Positions 33,030 to 44,347 are shown, counted from the stretch's first letter. The stretch: 64,000 nucleotides of DNA from Ligula intestinalis (GCA_036362985.1 JAYGXS010000008.1:16860689-16924688); one strand, 5' to 3'. The notes: generated by a model not told the origin, from the sequence alone. Program-made: numbers and translations.

Positions 33030-34545
33030 AATTAGACTAAGTCCTTTCCAATGGAGGTACTTACCCGTTTTCATGAATTCAGAAAGAAGTAAACTATCAC
33101 CAATATAACATCAAACTGGTCCACATTGAAAGATCTGCTGTGCCATAAATTCGAGTTAGGTCAAGTTAACTTTTGACTAAATAGATAGCTGATATGAGTT
33201 TACTAGATAGTTTTCGGACCAGTTAATACACGGAACAGGAAGTCTCTATAATTTGGGTTTAGATTAGGTTGGTATTTTGTTCGCTCTTAAGAACATAGTT
33301 CGAGTTAAAACATGGTAATTTATGCTCTTTCCTGAAAGTAAGCATATTGTCGGCGGTATGAGGGGTTTCTATTTCTATCTCGCACCCGACTTCTCAATTT
33401 TATTAATTTCTTATCTTTTGCTGCTGATTGCTGCGTCAAATATGTTTAAAAAATCAGTAGTAGACATGAGCACTGGGGCAAAAAGTTTATTCATCTGCTC
33501 TTTTCTGTTTTTTGCTCGAATACACCACCAGTGACAGTGGCAGATACGGGTACTTCAAACGCAAGTGGTTGCAACATTCAGAGAATGCAATCACTATGGC
33601 ATCGCATATTTACGGCAATTGATGGATATTTCATTACGGATGGGTTCCGTTTGGTGGTGTGATAATCGCTTGATGGTGGGCATCCGAACAGCTAATTGTC
33701 GAGATGTAATCATCCGTGTTTTATTTTGACGGGGTGACACGCCGACACTGTTGTTTGAAACTGCTCTTGCCTGCGCGCTCCATTAATGGTTAATTATTCT
33801 GTCAAATTTCAGTATGCTTACCTTTTTGGTGATGCGATGTCACTGCCCTTGTTAACAGACTCAATGCCTGTGAGCCATAACTTACCCAGTTGGCCGCTCA
33901 TGAGATAAGCATTTAATGGACTGCTAATTGGGGATTGGAGGGATTTCTCCACACTACTGCTACGTGTTTGACCACCAGAGTTAGAAATAATATTCAAAAT
34001 TATCTGACAAGTTGGCATTTCCTCAGCTCCGCTCTATGCATAACTAGCTACTTTATCCGCTGTAGTAAGCATGTTTTGTTTTATTATTTCGTTTTGGCCT
34101 AGATTTCTGTTCTCAACGCAAAACACATTTGTTACTGTTCAACGCTTTTTCCTATGTGTCCTTTCATCACACAAAATGCGATTAACTGTTCGATTTTTTC
34201 TTTGACAGGTTTTATTTCACCTGTAGTCGGTGTTCATTTCAGGCTAGATGCTTGTGTACTAGATTCTTCGAAAAAATTTTCATTCGGTTTCCATCACTCA
34301 TTCATTCGCATCCCCCACACGGAATTCGTTTGTCACCTGCATCTGCTTTTTGACTTGACATGGTAAAAAATCTTTCCAGGTTCCGTTACTCGGTTTGGTT
34401 GCTTATTTCGTCAAACTCCAATGTATTCCTACACATAAATATTTAGGTTCCACCGACAGCTCTTCGAATATACAAAAGACAATACATGTCCTCAGTCGTC
34501 TTCTCAATTACCGTGCGGTTCGCTTGAGATATATATGTTTCTGCT
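33030..34545. other. Unassigned AT-rich sequence
   Basis: No recognisable gene or repeat. Short open frames at 33322-33534 and 34154-34366 are hydrophobic, AT-driven and unmatched. Confidence 0.4.
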
Positions 34546-34547
34546 AG

Positions 34548-34737
34548 TACAGTAGTCACCGGCTATTAAGCCCACCTCGGGCCCAGACTAAATTGGGCTT
34601 AATAAGAAGCGGGCTTATTAACCGTGGGCTTAATGCAGCAGTCGCCGGTTATTAAGCCCACATCGGGCCCAGACCAAATTGGGCTTAATAAGCGGCGGGC
34701 TTATTAACCGTGGGCTTAATAGCCGGCGACTACTGTA
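34548..34737. mobile_element. TA-flanked MITE with an internal dimer
   Basis: The ends are inverted repeats of about 25-27 bp: CAGTAGTCACCGGCTATTAA and its reverse complement ending GACTACTG, each next to TA, as expected for a Tc1/mariner- or pogo-type target duplication. It is 190 bp with TA included. Inside, an 86-bp unit occurs twice (starts 34565 and 34651), and each unit has four copies of GGGCTTAA or its complement, so the whole can fold into a long hairpin. No transposase is encoded. Confidence 0.8.
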
Positions 34738-34739
34738 TA

Positions 34740-35060
34740 AAGTATGGCGAGTACTGCATGCAAGATACCTAAGTTTGTAAAAGTTTGATCAGTACTCACA
34801 TACCGATGTGAACGCATTTACGTAATCGTAGAAATAATACTGAGCAGCATTAGGCATATTGAGTACTTAAAAGAACTAAAGTAAGCATTCTTGAATTCCT
34901 CGATGGCACAATGCATATTGATAAAAAGTCTGGTGCTGTCGTACCTTATAGCCTAGGAAGTTTCTTCGATATAACCTTGCACATGATTTAGCGAAAATTA
35001 GTACTTACTTCGATCCATAACTTTCACTATGAGGGCAGTTTTCCAAACTAAATCATTTCA
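34740..35060 (+). repeat. Dispersed AT-rich repeat, copy 1
   Basis: The blocks CTAAGTTTGTAAAAGTTTGAT, GAGCAGCATTAGG and GAGGGCAGTTTTCCAAACTA recur in the same order at 39.54-40.62 kb. No coding capacity. It ends directly at the 3' end of CR1-like element 3. Confidence 0.6.
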
Positions 35061-35388
35061 GTATCAGTTTATTGAGGGAAAGATAGGCGAATGCCTTTGA
35101 ACTCCCTGTTGGTATCAGGATGATAGGAAATAAGTTGATACAAAGAAAAATTGAAAATGCACGACAGTTACATGTTCCGGTAAAAATATCTTCACAGAAA
35201 TATGACATAAAATATATGGCTACTTGCAAATCGCGAGTAGTATAATTTAATATAGTGTATGTGATAAGCGATGTGATCTATTGTAAAATGATTCATTGCG
35301 ATCTGATGAAGGAGTTTTTACCTTCATTGCGTTTGCGCTTGATACATGTCCAGTCTACTCTTAAATGCATTGACACAAGTGGAGAGGA

Positions 35389-36093
35389 CTACCTCTTCTG
35401 AAAGAGCGTTCCACGTGAAACTACCCTGTTGGTAACAAAAAATTTTCTTCCGTCGATCCTTGCTTTACCCGGGCGTAGTTTAAGGGAATGCCCGCGCAAG
35501 GTTGGCGTGTTAGCCTGGGCAAAGAAATCACCAGGAACGAAACAACAATGCAGGTTATTCATGATACGGAAGGTTAATATGAGGTCCTCTCGGATTTGTC
35601 GGTAGGAAAGGGGAAATAGGTCGAGAATGGACAGTCTGCTTTCATAGGGCAATGTTCCTAGACCTTTGACCATCTTTGTCGCTCGCCTCTGGACCTTCTC
35701 TAAGACAGTACAATCTTTGACAGTTCATGGTCTCCATGCCTGTATAGCGAACTCCAGGTGCGGCCGAATGAAGCTTCCAAAGATTTTGGAAAGGCTATCT
35801 TTTTAAAACCCCATAAAGGCTCGTCTAATCAGCTGTAACATAGATCTAGCCAAATTCGCCGCCTTTGTACAGTTCAGCGTTGGTTTGAGTGAAGAAGTTA
35901 TCCACACACCCAAGTCCTTCTGACTCTCAACTTGTTGCAGTGGAGTACCATTTAAAGAATAGACTTTCGTGCAGGATGCTCTACAACTGCCAATTTGAAG
36001 AAAGTAACATTTGCTAACATTGAAAGGCATTAGCCAAAGCTTTGACCAGTCCCCCAATCTGGTCAAGTTGGCTTGTAGATGGTTTTCGTCCAT
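35389..36093 (-). pseudogene. RT C-terminal and post-RT region, CR1-like element 3
   Basis: The frame 36093-35803 reads MDENHLQANLTRLGDWSKLW, then QKDLGVWITSSLKPTLNC. It continues after a stop with EFAIQAWRPW-type sequence and RRATKMVKGLGTLPYESRL (35673-35389), then AFKSRLDMYQ toward 35340. The same order is found in elements 1 and 2. The region is C-terminal to the catalytic FADD. Confidence 0.75.
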
Positions 36094-36511
36094 AGTTTGA
36101 TGTCATCGGCGAACAAGGTGACTTCACAGTCTAGATCCCTGACACAGTCGTTGATGAAAACGAGGAACAACATGGGACTTAAAACTGAGCCCTATGGGAC
36201 GCCATTCACAACAGGTAAACCTGAGGACTGCTGGCGACCGACTTGGACTCTTTGTGACCGTCCTGTCAAAAAGTGTTGGATCCATCGGAGGAGGTTCCCG
36301 CGAACGCCTGCGCTGCGCAGCTTAAGCAGCAGGTGTTGATGAGGGATGGTATCAAACGCCTTTTGAAGTCAATATAGATCATATGCACCGTTTTGCCCTC
36401 GTCACGTGCTTTGGTCCAGCTATCAAGTGAGAATAGCAGATTGGTAAGACAGGACCTACCACTGCGAAAACCGTGTTGGGCATCGGAAAGGAGGTGATTC
36501 TGCTCGAGGAA

Positions 36512-37189
36512 CTACATCAACGCCTTCTTAATGGTTTTGCAACAAATGGAGGTAAGGCTGACCGGCCTGTAGTTAGTTGCGGACGCTCGGCTTCCCCTCT
36601 TGAGAAGTGGAATGATCGTCGCTGTCTTCCAATCAGATGGAAGGCAGCCCGTAACAAATGACGCCTGGAAGATAAGGGCTAGCGGCTTGGCCATTTCAGA
36701 AGCTACCTCCTTCAACAGCTTGGCCGGGATTGCATGGGGGCCTGGGGAGGTCGATTCTTTCAAATTATGAAGCTCATTCTTAAGTACATCTTCGGTGAAG
36801 AGGACTGAATCAATAGATGGGATCGAATTGTCTTCATAACTGTGGGATTGAAAACCGGGTTCAGTCATCTCGACGGACCGGAAGAACTGAGAGAGATGGT
36901 CAGCTTTATCCTTGTCCTCTGAGATTTCGGCACCTTCGGCAGTTCGCATTAAGGGGATAGGATCCCTATTCCGCGTGCTCTGTCTTATATAACTGTACAG
37001 GACTTTGGGGTTAACCATGGCTCGGTTTAACATATCCTCTTCGAACTGCTGTCGAGCTCTGACAATGAGACGTTTGGCCCGGTTCCTCTGCATTTTGTAC
37101 CTAATAATGGATTCAGGTAACCTATCAATTCGGTACTTTTTTAACAGTTTTCCCTTCTTGTTAACTTCAGTTTTTAAGGGTGGATTCAA
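36512..37189 (-). pseudogene. Reverse transcriptase N-terminal part, CR1-like element 3
   Basis: The 225-codon frame covers the RT entry: LLKKYRIDRLPESI, RAMVNPKVLYSYIRQSTRNR, STSPGPHAIPAKLLKE, PSDWKTATIIPLLK and NYRPVSLTSICCK. It stops at TAG after KKALM. Beyond it FLEQNHLLSDAQHGFRSGRS, a frameshifted motif A, PQVY..., and FADD at 36102-36113 (FADDIKLW) are visible. Confidence 0.85.
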
Positions 37190-37438
37190 CCAGCGAGGCC
37201 TGTTCGTAAGTTTTCGGCGAGTGATAGGGCAGTGGCTAGAGATGAGGTTATGGACTATACCTTTGAACTGTTCCCAAGCTTCTTAAACGTTGTCGGATAG
37301 TGTGGATGCCCAGTTTATGAAACAGAGATCATGTTTCACTTGCTCGAAATCACCACGCCCACTATTAGGACGGAGGTTTTGTGGTTCGGCAGGCAAAGGA
37401 AATAAACTGCATTCCCGCATGTGAACTACATGGTCACT

Positions 37439-38158
37439 TTAGCCTAGTGGGGGCAAGCAATTCACAATGTCGATATTGTCGAGCGAGTTAGTGAGCACAA
37501 GCTCAAGGTGGTTCATCCGCTGGCCTTCACGAATTCTTGTGGGAAATGTGACGTGCTGGGTGAGAAGTAGGGATTGGGTTATATTCAGGACTTGGTCGTC
37601 GAATGCCGATTCAGGGCTATCAGCCGAGGAGGAGCTCCAGTTGATGGTAGTAGCGTTTAAGTCCCCAAGAATAAGGGTATTTGGTCGCGTAGCGAGGGTT
37701 TTAAGTTCATCCAGCAAAAGGGCATCGGCCTCAGGATTGTTCCTCGGTGGTCGGTAGACAGTTAAGATATCAAGGCTTTGGGAACCCGTTGCTCTTACAG
37801 TTAACCATACCGCTTCTTGGCAAGACATATTCGCCGTTTTTTCAGAAACATACAAACCGTTCTTCACGAAGGCTGCTACGCCTCCGCCTCTTCGGTTGTC
37901 TCTCTCCTTCCGGAACATTTGAAAGCCGGGGATTCCAATCTCGCGATTGTCAATCTGGTCCGACAACCATGTTTCTGCTATCAAAATAACATCGAGAAGG
38001 AGGGCGGATACGTTGATCCTTAATTCATCCATTTTTGAAAGTAAGCTTTGCGCATTGGTATACATAAATGTCAATTTTGAATTCTTGCGTGGTCCATTTG
38101 TAGCCCCAACGCAGGCTACTGGAGTAGCTGCGCGGTCACGCGAATCGGTTTGGTCCAT
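37439..38158 (-). pseudogene. EEP endonuclease domain of CR1-like element 3
   Basis: The 239-codon frame has FMYTNAQSLLSKMDELR, ILIAETWL (catalytic Glu), RRGGGVAAFVKNGLY, VYRPP and ILGDLNATTINW. GDFN reads GDLN, so Phe is changed but Asp and Asn are kept. The frame stops just before the SDH motif (SDHVVH), which is read after the stop. It is the least damaged of the three EEP domains. Confidence 0.85.
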
Positions 38159-38199
38159 GAGGGGGCAGAATGTCTTTCGACTATTTGGTCCTTGAAGAT

Positions 38200-39340
38200 C
38201 ACAAGATTCGGTTCTCCTTTGATTCTGCGTTCCCTCAATTGAAGAACTAGCAAGCGGCGTTTCAGCCTGTCGGCAGGGGAGTAATCCGGCTGAAAAACAT
38301 ATCCTTTCTAGAGTACTTCAATTGAAAATGTCTTGATAATAGAAGTTTTGCTTCTGTGTCACTGGTTAGGACGATCTTTAATGGTCGTGGTCTAGTCTAT
38401 TGAGTTGAGTTTGGGCCTATTATAAGGCAAAATATCTTTTGATAAAATATCTCCTCAGATGGTTGTAACAGCTCGTTTAGGAGTTCTTGGAATAACCCTT
38501 TGTCAGCCTCGCTTCTTTCGCTGGGTGTTTCGGCAGAGGACTCGGGTAGTAGCTGTATTATGATGCATTTGCCCTTGACAGGGCCGCTGCTTTTGATTGG
38601 GATTTTCGGTTATCCTCCGACCAATCAGAATCCTCAAATGGTTGATCGATTGCGGGCTTTCAGTTATCCTCCAACAACTCAGAATCGTCATATGGGCCTC
38701 GCAAAATGGGAATGTCTGCTGGGACATCCGGACTAGTAACGCTCTGTGCACGGTCAACGGGGCTTTTATCCGGGGACCGCTGAGAAGGATCCGACATTAC
38801 TGGAGTGCAGGTCTCCTCAACTTAGGCTGTGACTACCTTTTGATCTGATACTTGGTTATTGGAAGAGCCCGACGGATTCTCTATCGTAACAAGCCAACCG
38901 GCGTTTGTTGTAGCCGGTGACCTCTTGCTCTTAGTCTTTAGCTATTTAGGAGGCGCGACCGGACTGCTTTTTACGGGTATCTTAGACACCATTTGTTTGT
39001 TTCATGTGGATATGTTAGGCACACGATCCCTCATCCTACTACGGGTTGCTCTTTGTGTAGTTTCCTCCGGATTAAAAGACCTGTGGATAAGCTCTTTCAT
39101 CTCTTTGACTTCTAGTTCGAGCCGGTTAAATTTGGCGACTAGCATCTGGACCATTAATTGGCATGCGGAAACCGACTGGTCTACTTGCGTCGTCTGCGCT
39201 AAATTTAACACACTTTTAGACCGCCTCTTCGACCGTGTTGTGGAGGTGTAATGGCTAGTGCGTTCGTCCTTGATGTAAGTGGTGCGGTGTTCGAACCCCG
39301 GTCGCAAATTCTTTTTCTCTTCAGACGTCGAGTATAACAT
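38200..39340 (-). pseudogene. ORF1-like region of CR1-like element 3
   Basis: The frame at 39340-39002 has basic stretches and a heptad-like segment (LVAKFNRLELEVKEMKELIH) that could form a coiled coil, as some CR1 ORF1 proteins do. Past a stop, other frames continue: a polar region with two related segments, DSELLEDNRKP and DSDWSEDNRKS. A D-YSPADRLKRR-like block precedes the endonuclease. Product and function are inferred from position. Stops break the frame several times. Confidence 0.5.
39240..39315 (+). repeat. tRNA-like sequence next to CR1-like element 3
   Basis: A box-A-like TGGCTAGTGCG and a box-B-like GGTGTTCGAACCCC at tRNA-like distance are followed by TTCTTTTT, a possible RNA polymerase III stop. 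The acceptor stem does not pair convincingly, so this is probably a SINE head or tRNA pseudogene. It overlaps the 5' end of the ORF1 frame of element 3 on the other strand. Confidence 0.4.
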
Positions 39341-39539
39341 GTTTGCAAAGATTTTTACAATCAGCGAAAATAGATTTCCTGATCAAGGATATTGCCTTAA
39401 ATTTGAGGAAAATACACTTGCATTGTTTTGCAAATATGAGACGTCTTAGGTCATAAGGATAATTAATATACTTGTGTAGCTGCAGTTTCTTTAACTACAC
39501 CAAAAATAAGACTCGTAACTAAGCACATATATGTATATG

Positions 39540-40625
39540 TACAGTATGGCAAGTCCTGCAAGCAACTTGCCTAAGTTTGTAAAAGTTTGATTATTTCTCT
39601 CATACCGGCAAGAACGAATTTACGAAAACTTAGAAAAAAAAGAGCAGCATTAGGTATTTGAGTTACCTAAAAGGGCTATAAGAAGTACTTAGTGTTTTTT
39701 AAGAAAATAAATTTTCTCGATTGTCCACAGGTTCTGGAGCCGTCAAAAATAGCTATAAATTAGAACAATAAATTTAAATATTTTGCTAAGTATAAAAGTT
39801 AAAGCAACCACTTGCTTCATATAAAAATAACTTGCCTTTATTCAAAGTATTTGTACATATTACCATAAGTGGATAACTATTCATTGAATACCGTAGAATG
39901 AAGTCTCGCATCATTTCGCTTGCTTTCAGTGTCTTCATTTATAAGTTAAAAAATTGCATTTCTGTTCGACCTTTACATCAAAACCTTTAAAAAAAGATAT
40001 AACTAAGCAGCATTCACAGAAAAAAACGAGCTTTTGGATATGAGTTCTTATGAAGATGGCCATGTAAGTCATATGTAGAAATGCTTTAAAACAGAAAACC
40101 ACATTGTCGAGCATAAAAAATGTCTGCTAGATACCACGCAAACTGTTATTCCTTAGATTAATAAAAACTTTGCATAATAGGTTATCTCTTTAGAAAGTGC
40201 TTTTAGTGGATATTTAGCTTATGAACAAGGACAACTGTGCGCAAAACAAACTGATCTACCAAAAACTTTTGTTACTGCATTTTGTGCAAAAGCTTCACAG
40301 GATAGCTAAACATAATTTTAAAAACTTAAATTCTTGCTTGTTTCTTAAAATAAATGCGATTCCTTAAACTTCGCTTCACTTCTATTTGATCAAATTCGCA
40401 CAAAATTTTCCAGTTCTGGAAGGGATTATGATTTCCCATTTTTTACTTACGGAATTCTTCCACAGCACAATGTAAATTAGAAAAAATTAGGTTTCGTCTT
40501 TCCTTATACTATGGGAAATTTCTTTTTATATAAACTTACTCATGCTTTAGCCAAAATGAGTGCCCATTCCCTTCAATAACTATATCTAGAGGGCAGTTTT
40601 CCAAACTAAAGGCTTTCAACTCATA
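39540..40625 (+). repeat. Dispersed AT-rich repeat, copy 2 (interrupted)
   Basis: The segment 39541-39690 matches 34741-34880 and the segment 40455-40615 matches 34910-35050, in the same order, with about 760 bp of unrelated AT-rich sequence between. The copy lies on the far side of CR1-like element 3. Confidence 0.5.
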
Positions 40626-41008
40626 AAATCCACTCAGTTGATCGAAATAACCTGTCGAAATATAGGCCTAACTACCAAGTTAACTTTCGTCACGAAAGTT
40701 GTTTGTAGGACTTGCTTTACTGTACATAAACACCCGTGGCAGGTTCTCTTTTCTCTGTCACACAGTACGCGCAAAATATCCAAACAATTTCTTTCTCCAG
40801 TTAATTATGACCGAATACGGGTATTTTTGACCAATGTAATATTATTTGATAGACCGTTATATTTCTTATTTAGAGAATGGTCATGCCTTCATTATTGTAG
40901 GACTTAGGGGGACAGAGCGTGAGCGCTTTTGCTTAATAGGGCATTGCTTGTAAAACATCCTTAGATTTCATGAGTTAGGGCAGGTACGGTGCATATCATT
41001 CGATTGAC

Positions 41009-41150
41009 CTAACTATCGAAAATTCGCGGCCTCAGTAGGAGTCGAACCCATGCAGCAGGGATGGCTTTTTGTGCGGCCAACGCTCTACATTCGAGCTACG
41101 AGGCTCACCGTGCGCCGTGAATTTAATCATACTTGGACTGATTTGCTTGC
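41009..41150 (-). repeat. tRNA-derived SINE, minus-strand copy
   Basis: On the minus strand a leader AGTCCAAGTATGATTAAATT, shared with the 3.3 kb copy, precedes a tRNA-like head. The head has GCCTCGTAGCTCGAATGTAG (box A), a box B GGGTTCGACTCC and an acceptor end CTGAGGC that pairs with GCCTC. The anticodon arm does not fold as in a tRNA. Confidence 0.6.
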
Positions 41151-41159
41151 CCAGCTTTA

Positions 41160-42790
41160 CTGCACGTATGTTTACGGCGCAGTTTTTCTATGAGTCAGCT
41201 ACAGGGTGATGATTGCTCAGATCGGATTGAGGTAGGCAGGCGCTGTAGAAGAACCAGTTGCAAGAATCGCGACAGCTTGAAGCCAGTCAAGATTTGCAAT
41301 TTCACGGATTGGCTGCAAGCAGCAGAGAACACACCTTGGGGTCAGCCAGTCCCAACAGTGGCCACTTAATCAAAACTGACCCGACGAGTCCGCCCACGGA
41401 AATTGCTCTTTGTAGAAATGAACGCTTGTCCAATTTTATCAGTTTTCCCTGGGAAACCTTCATGTTGCCGAATTAACGACTTCAACAACTTAACTATCTT
41501 TTAAGAACGCTGAACGACAATCAGTATTACAATCCTACTTACTTGAGTATTTCCAATCAAAAACGCATTTTAGAGTTTCGGTTTCCATTGCATGAGGTCG
41601 ATCACTGACTGTGTGCTAAAAGATTATGCTTCGCATTCGATGTTTTAGTGTAGGACTGCATTAGGGACACTAATTATTGAGAGACTGAAAGTCGCATTCA
41701 ACGCCTGGTATCAAAAGATGACATTCTGACCCCACCAGACATAGCGGTCTGTACTGTCCTGTAGCTCAGCTGGTGCAAAGATCGTACGGTGCAATTCAGT
41801 GTGTAAATTTAAAATTAGGTTGTTTGCTGCGTTTAAGGGCAATCCTGACAGCTGAAGAAGTGGTCTAGTGATTGCATTTCGTGCAAAACCTTCGTTTCAC
41901 GCGGCTACTAGCCTGTGCGCAAACACCAATGTCTGCCTTCCCTGTTCTGGCCAATCAAATTCAAGGCTGACTCACAGAGGACCTCACGGCGACGGCTGAC
42001 ATGCTCACGGAGCTCGGAAGTCTGTCCTCACTGCAGGACGCACGCTCGTCCAGCTGCCAAACTCCTTCAGTCTATTCTCCATTTCCTGTCTAGGGAATGC
42101 ACTTTTTTCTCTATAGATGGAACTATTACTTCCAACTGGCATTTCACTTCCTCTCCTCCCTCAAGAAGCCGTGCTTGAAGGTTGCGATGGCAAGGGTTTT
42201 ACCTATTAACTTAAGCCACTGCGATAGTAGGTATAACCTACAAAACGTATTAAGTTTAAGCGTTGGGGCCTGCACACACGTCAACCGACAGTCGTTTGCA
42301 ACGATGCACAGAACTGAATCAACACAGCACAAATATTCTTTAGTCAAATCACTTTGCACGCGATTCACCGTCTTTCTGAGTTATTGGATTTGACGGGTAG
42401 AACATAATATTGGTAGACTTTAACTAAGCAAGCCTTTGTTCGCCAAAGCTGAGCACAGTCGGTATTCTTAAAAGACAGTCTAAAATGGGCAGCCAATAAT
42501 GTTTGTGGATGAATGAAAGCGTTCGCTTTCTAGGTATTTGCATGGATAAGGTAGAAGGGTTGTCGAGTACCGGATCAATTTGTTTATTATCTTAATATTT
42601 CGAAGTCTTACAGAAATTAACCAGCACAGACACGAAAGAGCAATAATAAGGACACTTATTATAATGATCATGCACTAATCAACTGGCTGGGGTCACCGGG
42701 TCGTAAAGGGTAGGAAAAAGTGATGAAAAGGTGGGGAGGGGGGGGGCAATTATATAGGTATATTTTAAGCAACCGTCAGTGATGTCAACG
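41160..42790. other. Unassigned sequence
   Basis: A box-A-like GTAGCTCAGCTGGTGCAAAG at 41761-41780 without a matching box B hints at another broken tRNA-like repeat. A G-run lies near 42733-42746. No coding region was recognised. The frame at 41915-42178 is unmatched. Confidence 0.4.
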
Positions 42791-42829
42791 TTCATCAGAA
42801 CTTGATGGTGTAACTTACCATAATAACAG

Positions 42830-42905
42830 CCCAGACAAGTGTTTCGCCGGTATTCTGCTGCTGCTTGACACAGCTTCGAGGGGTCTGGCTCATCAGTGGG
42901 TGCCC
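42830..42905 (-). ncRNA. Hammerhead-ribozyme-like sequence (Schistosoma type), left copy
   Basis: On the minus strand CCCA, CTGATGA, GCC...GGC (stem II), GAAA, CACTTG, TC and TGGG follow. CCCA/TGGG is stem I, ACA-CT-TGT a perfect stem III and GTC the cleavage triplet. All core bases of the hammerhead are present. The GAAAC...GTC stem III resembles the GAAACGCGCGTC of the Schistosoma hammerhead. Confidence 0.65.
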
Positions 42906-42974
42906 CAGCTTTCTCTATCTGCTTTCTGGTTGATAAACCGGTTTTGAAAGTTCAACTTTCTTATTTCCACAGAA

Positions 42975-43060
42975 ATTAATTTCTGACCCACTGATGAACC
43001 GGACCCTTCGCAGCTGTGTCAAGCAGCGGCAAAATACCGGCGAAACACGCGTCTGGGCCT
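42975..43060 (+). ncRNA. Hammerhead-ribozyme-like sequence (Schistosoma type), right copy
   Basis: CCCA, CTGATGA, a stem II closed by CCGG pairing, GAAACACGCGTC and TGGG follow in order. Stem III has one A-C mismatch, unlike the left copy. Core and stem I are intact. Confidence 0.6.
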
Positions 43061-43429
43061 TTTACAAGTACCTAGGCTGTTAGTATCGTAAGTTACAACG
43101 TCAATTTATACTACTTAGGACTGTTTGATGGCAGCATGTGTATATTTTGCAGGGCTTGACGGGTTTCAACACAAAGATACACTTACAATTTCGGTCTGCG
43201 CCTAAAGACCTTAAATATACTGATATATACCGTGATCAGTAATTAATTTCTCTGGTGATTAAAATTCTGAATGTTCATCAGAACGTCAGCAACGAAAATG
43301 GTGGCAATTATCGAGGATGTTGGCCAATTAACTCTGATGGACGTCTGAGCATGACTGTACATGATTGCAGAAGACTCTGTACACCGGCGCTTATTCGACG
43401 CATCGGTTTATTTAATTCTCGTCCGTGGA

Positions 43430-44345
43430 CCAGGCTTCAACCAGTTCTCTGCTCCTCTTGTTTCCGGCGTGGGCGCGTACTTTGACGGCAGCCTGTTTCA
43501 TAGGTGTGAGCTGCAACTTGTGGTAATTCGTTGCCTCGTCGTACAGCCAACTTGTATTCATGTATGCAAGATCCAAGTATGCGTTCAGTTTGGCCTGTGT
43601 AGTTACAGAGACAGCTTAAGCATTGGATGTGAAACACTATACCAGATTATTCATGGGAAGAAAGCCGGTCTTTTGTTTTCATTAGCCTGCTGCGCATGGT
43701 AGCTCTAGCTCTGTGTGCAATTCCAACATCTAGTCCCTTAGCGATAAGCTCAGTCGCTTCTGAGACCTCCTTGATGTATGGCAGGACGTACCATATCCTA
43801 GATGGTTCTTCAGTTTGGGTTCTCCGGGGTCGAACACGTAGAATCAGTTTATAAATGCTTTTGAATAACCAGTCCACAAAAAGTGGTCGTGGACATATCG
43901 GGCCTCACTTACTTTTTCCTATAGCCTAATGCAATGAATCTGGATCCGTTTAAAGAGCGTTTTTACACAGATTCGTTTGTAATCAACTGGGTGGTTGCTG
44001 TGAAAACTGAGAAGTTGTGTTGTATTCGTTGCCTTCCTGTAAACTGTTGTCTCTATTTCCCCATTGGGCATGCTATTGACAAAGATATCAAGGTAGCTGC
44101 TGCTCTTGTTCTTCTTTCCCCGTGAATTTTATGTCAGGAAGGATTCCATTGAGCAAGTTATGGAAGTTTTGCAACATATTCTTCTCGATGATAACAAACG
44201 TGTCGTCAATGCAACGACGCTAAAAAACGGGCTTATGTTGCCCCCCCCCTCTCTTCGCTCTTTTCTTCTTTGGTTCTTACAGCTTACGACCTACCGACCC
44301 CTGCCAGCTGATTGGTCTACGCACATTATTTGAAGATTGCGTATG
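43430..44345 (-). mobile_element. Penelope-like element E (decayed)
   Basis: Minus-strand blocks are IDDTFVIIEKNMLQNFHNLL (RT palm with both Asp), ILPDIKFTGKKNKSSSYLDI, the connector VDYKRICVKTLFKRIQIHC, RIWYVLPYIKEVSEATE and the GIY-YIG part VFHIQCLSCLCNYTGQTERI. Stops and frameshifts occur throughout. A hammerhead-like sequence in the same orientation lies just upstream (44348-44393). Confidence 0.75.
43437..43877 (-). pseudogene. PLE-E connector and GIY-YIG fragments
   Basis: Two minus-strand frames (43877-43647 and 43637-43437) hold RIWYVLPYIKEVSEATE, IAHRARATMRSRLMKTKDRL, then CNYTGQTERILGSCIHEYKL. In the GIY-YIG family NYVGETGR is usual. Here it is NYTGQTER, and the domain is cut off soon after. 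Confidence 0.7.
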
Positions 44346-44347
44346 CA

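Larger units (their letters stand above)
35062..39345 (-). mobile_element. CR1-like non-LTR retrotransposon, element 3
   Basis: Minus-strand order is ORF1-like region with a coiled-coil segment (about 39340-38200), EEP endonuclease (38158-37430), RT (37400-36080), C-terminal block (36093-35335) and a 3' end with AGGC-ATTC-GCCT hairpin near 35094-35081. It is the most complete of the three CR1-like copies and keeps FADD. It still has stops and frameshifts, for example after KKALM at 36512. Confidence 0.85.
42800..43110. repeat. Head-to-head pair of hammerhead-bearing repeats
   Basis: Two copies of one repeat lie in opposite directions (42800-42907 on minus, 42973-43110 on plus) with about 65 bp between. 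Matching blocks read CCCACTGATGA, AGCTGTGTCAAGCAGC, ATACCGGCGAAACAC, GTCTGGGC and GTAAGTTAC. A third, single copy lies at 53.63-53.75 kb on the plus strand. The unit has no coding capacity. Confidence 0.7.
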
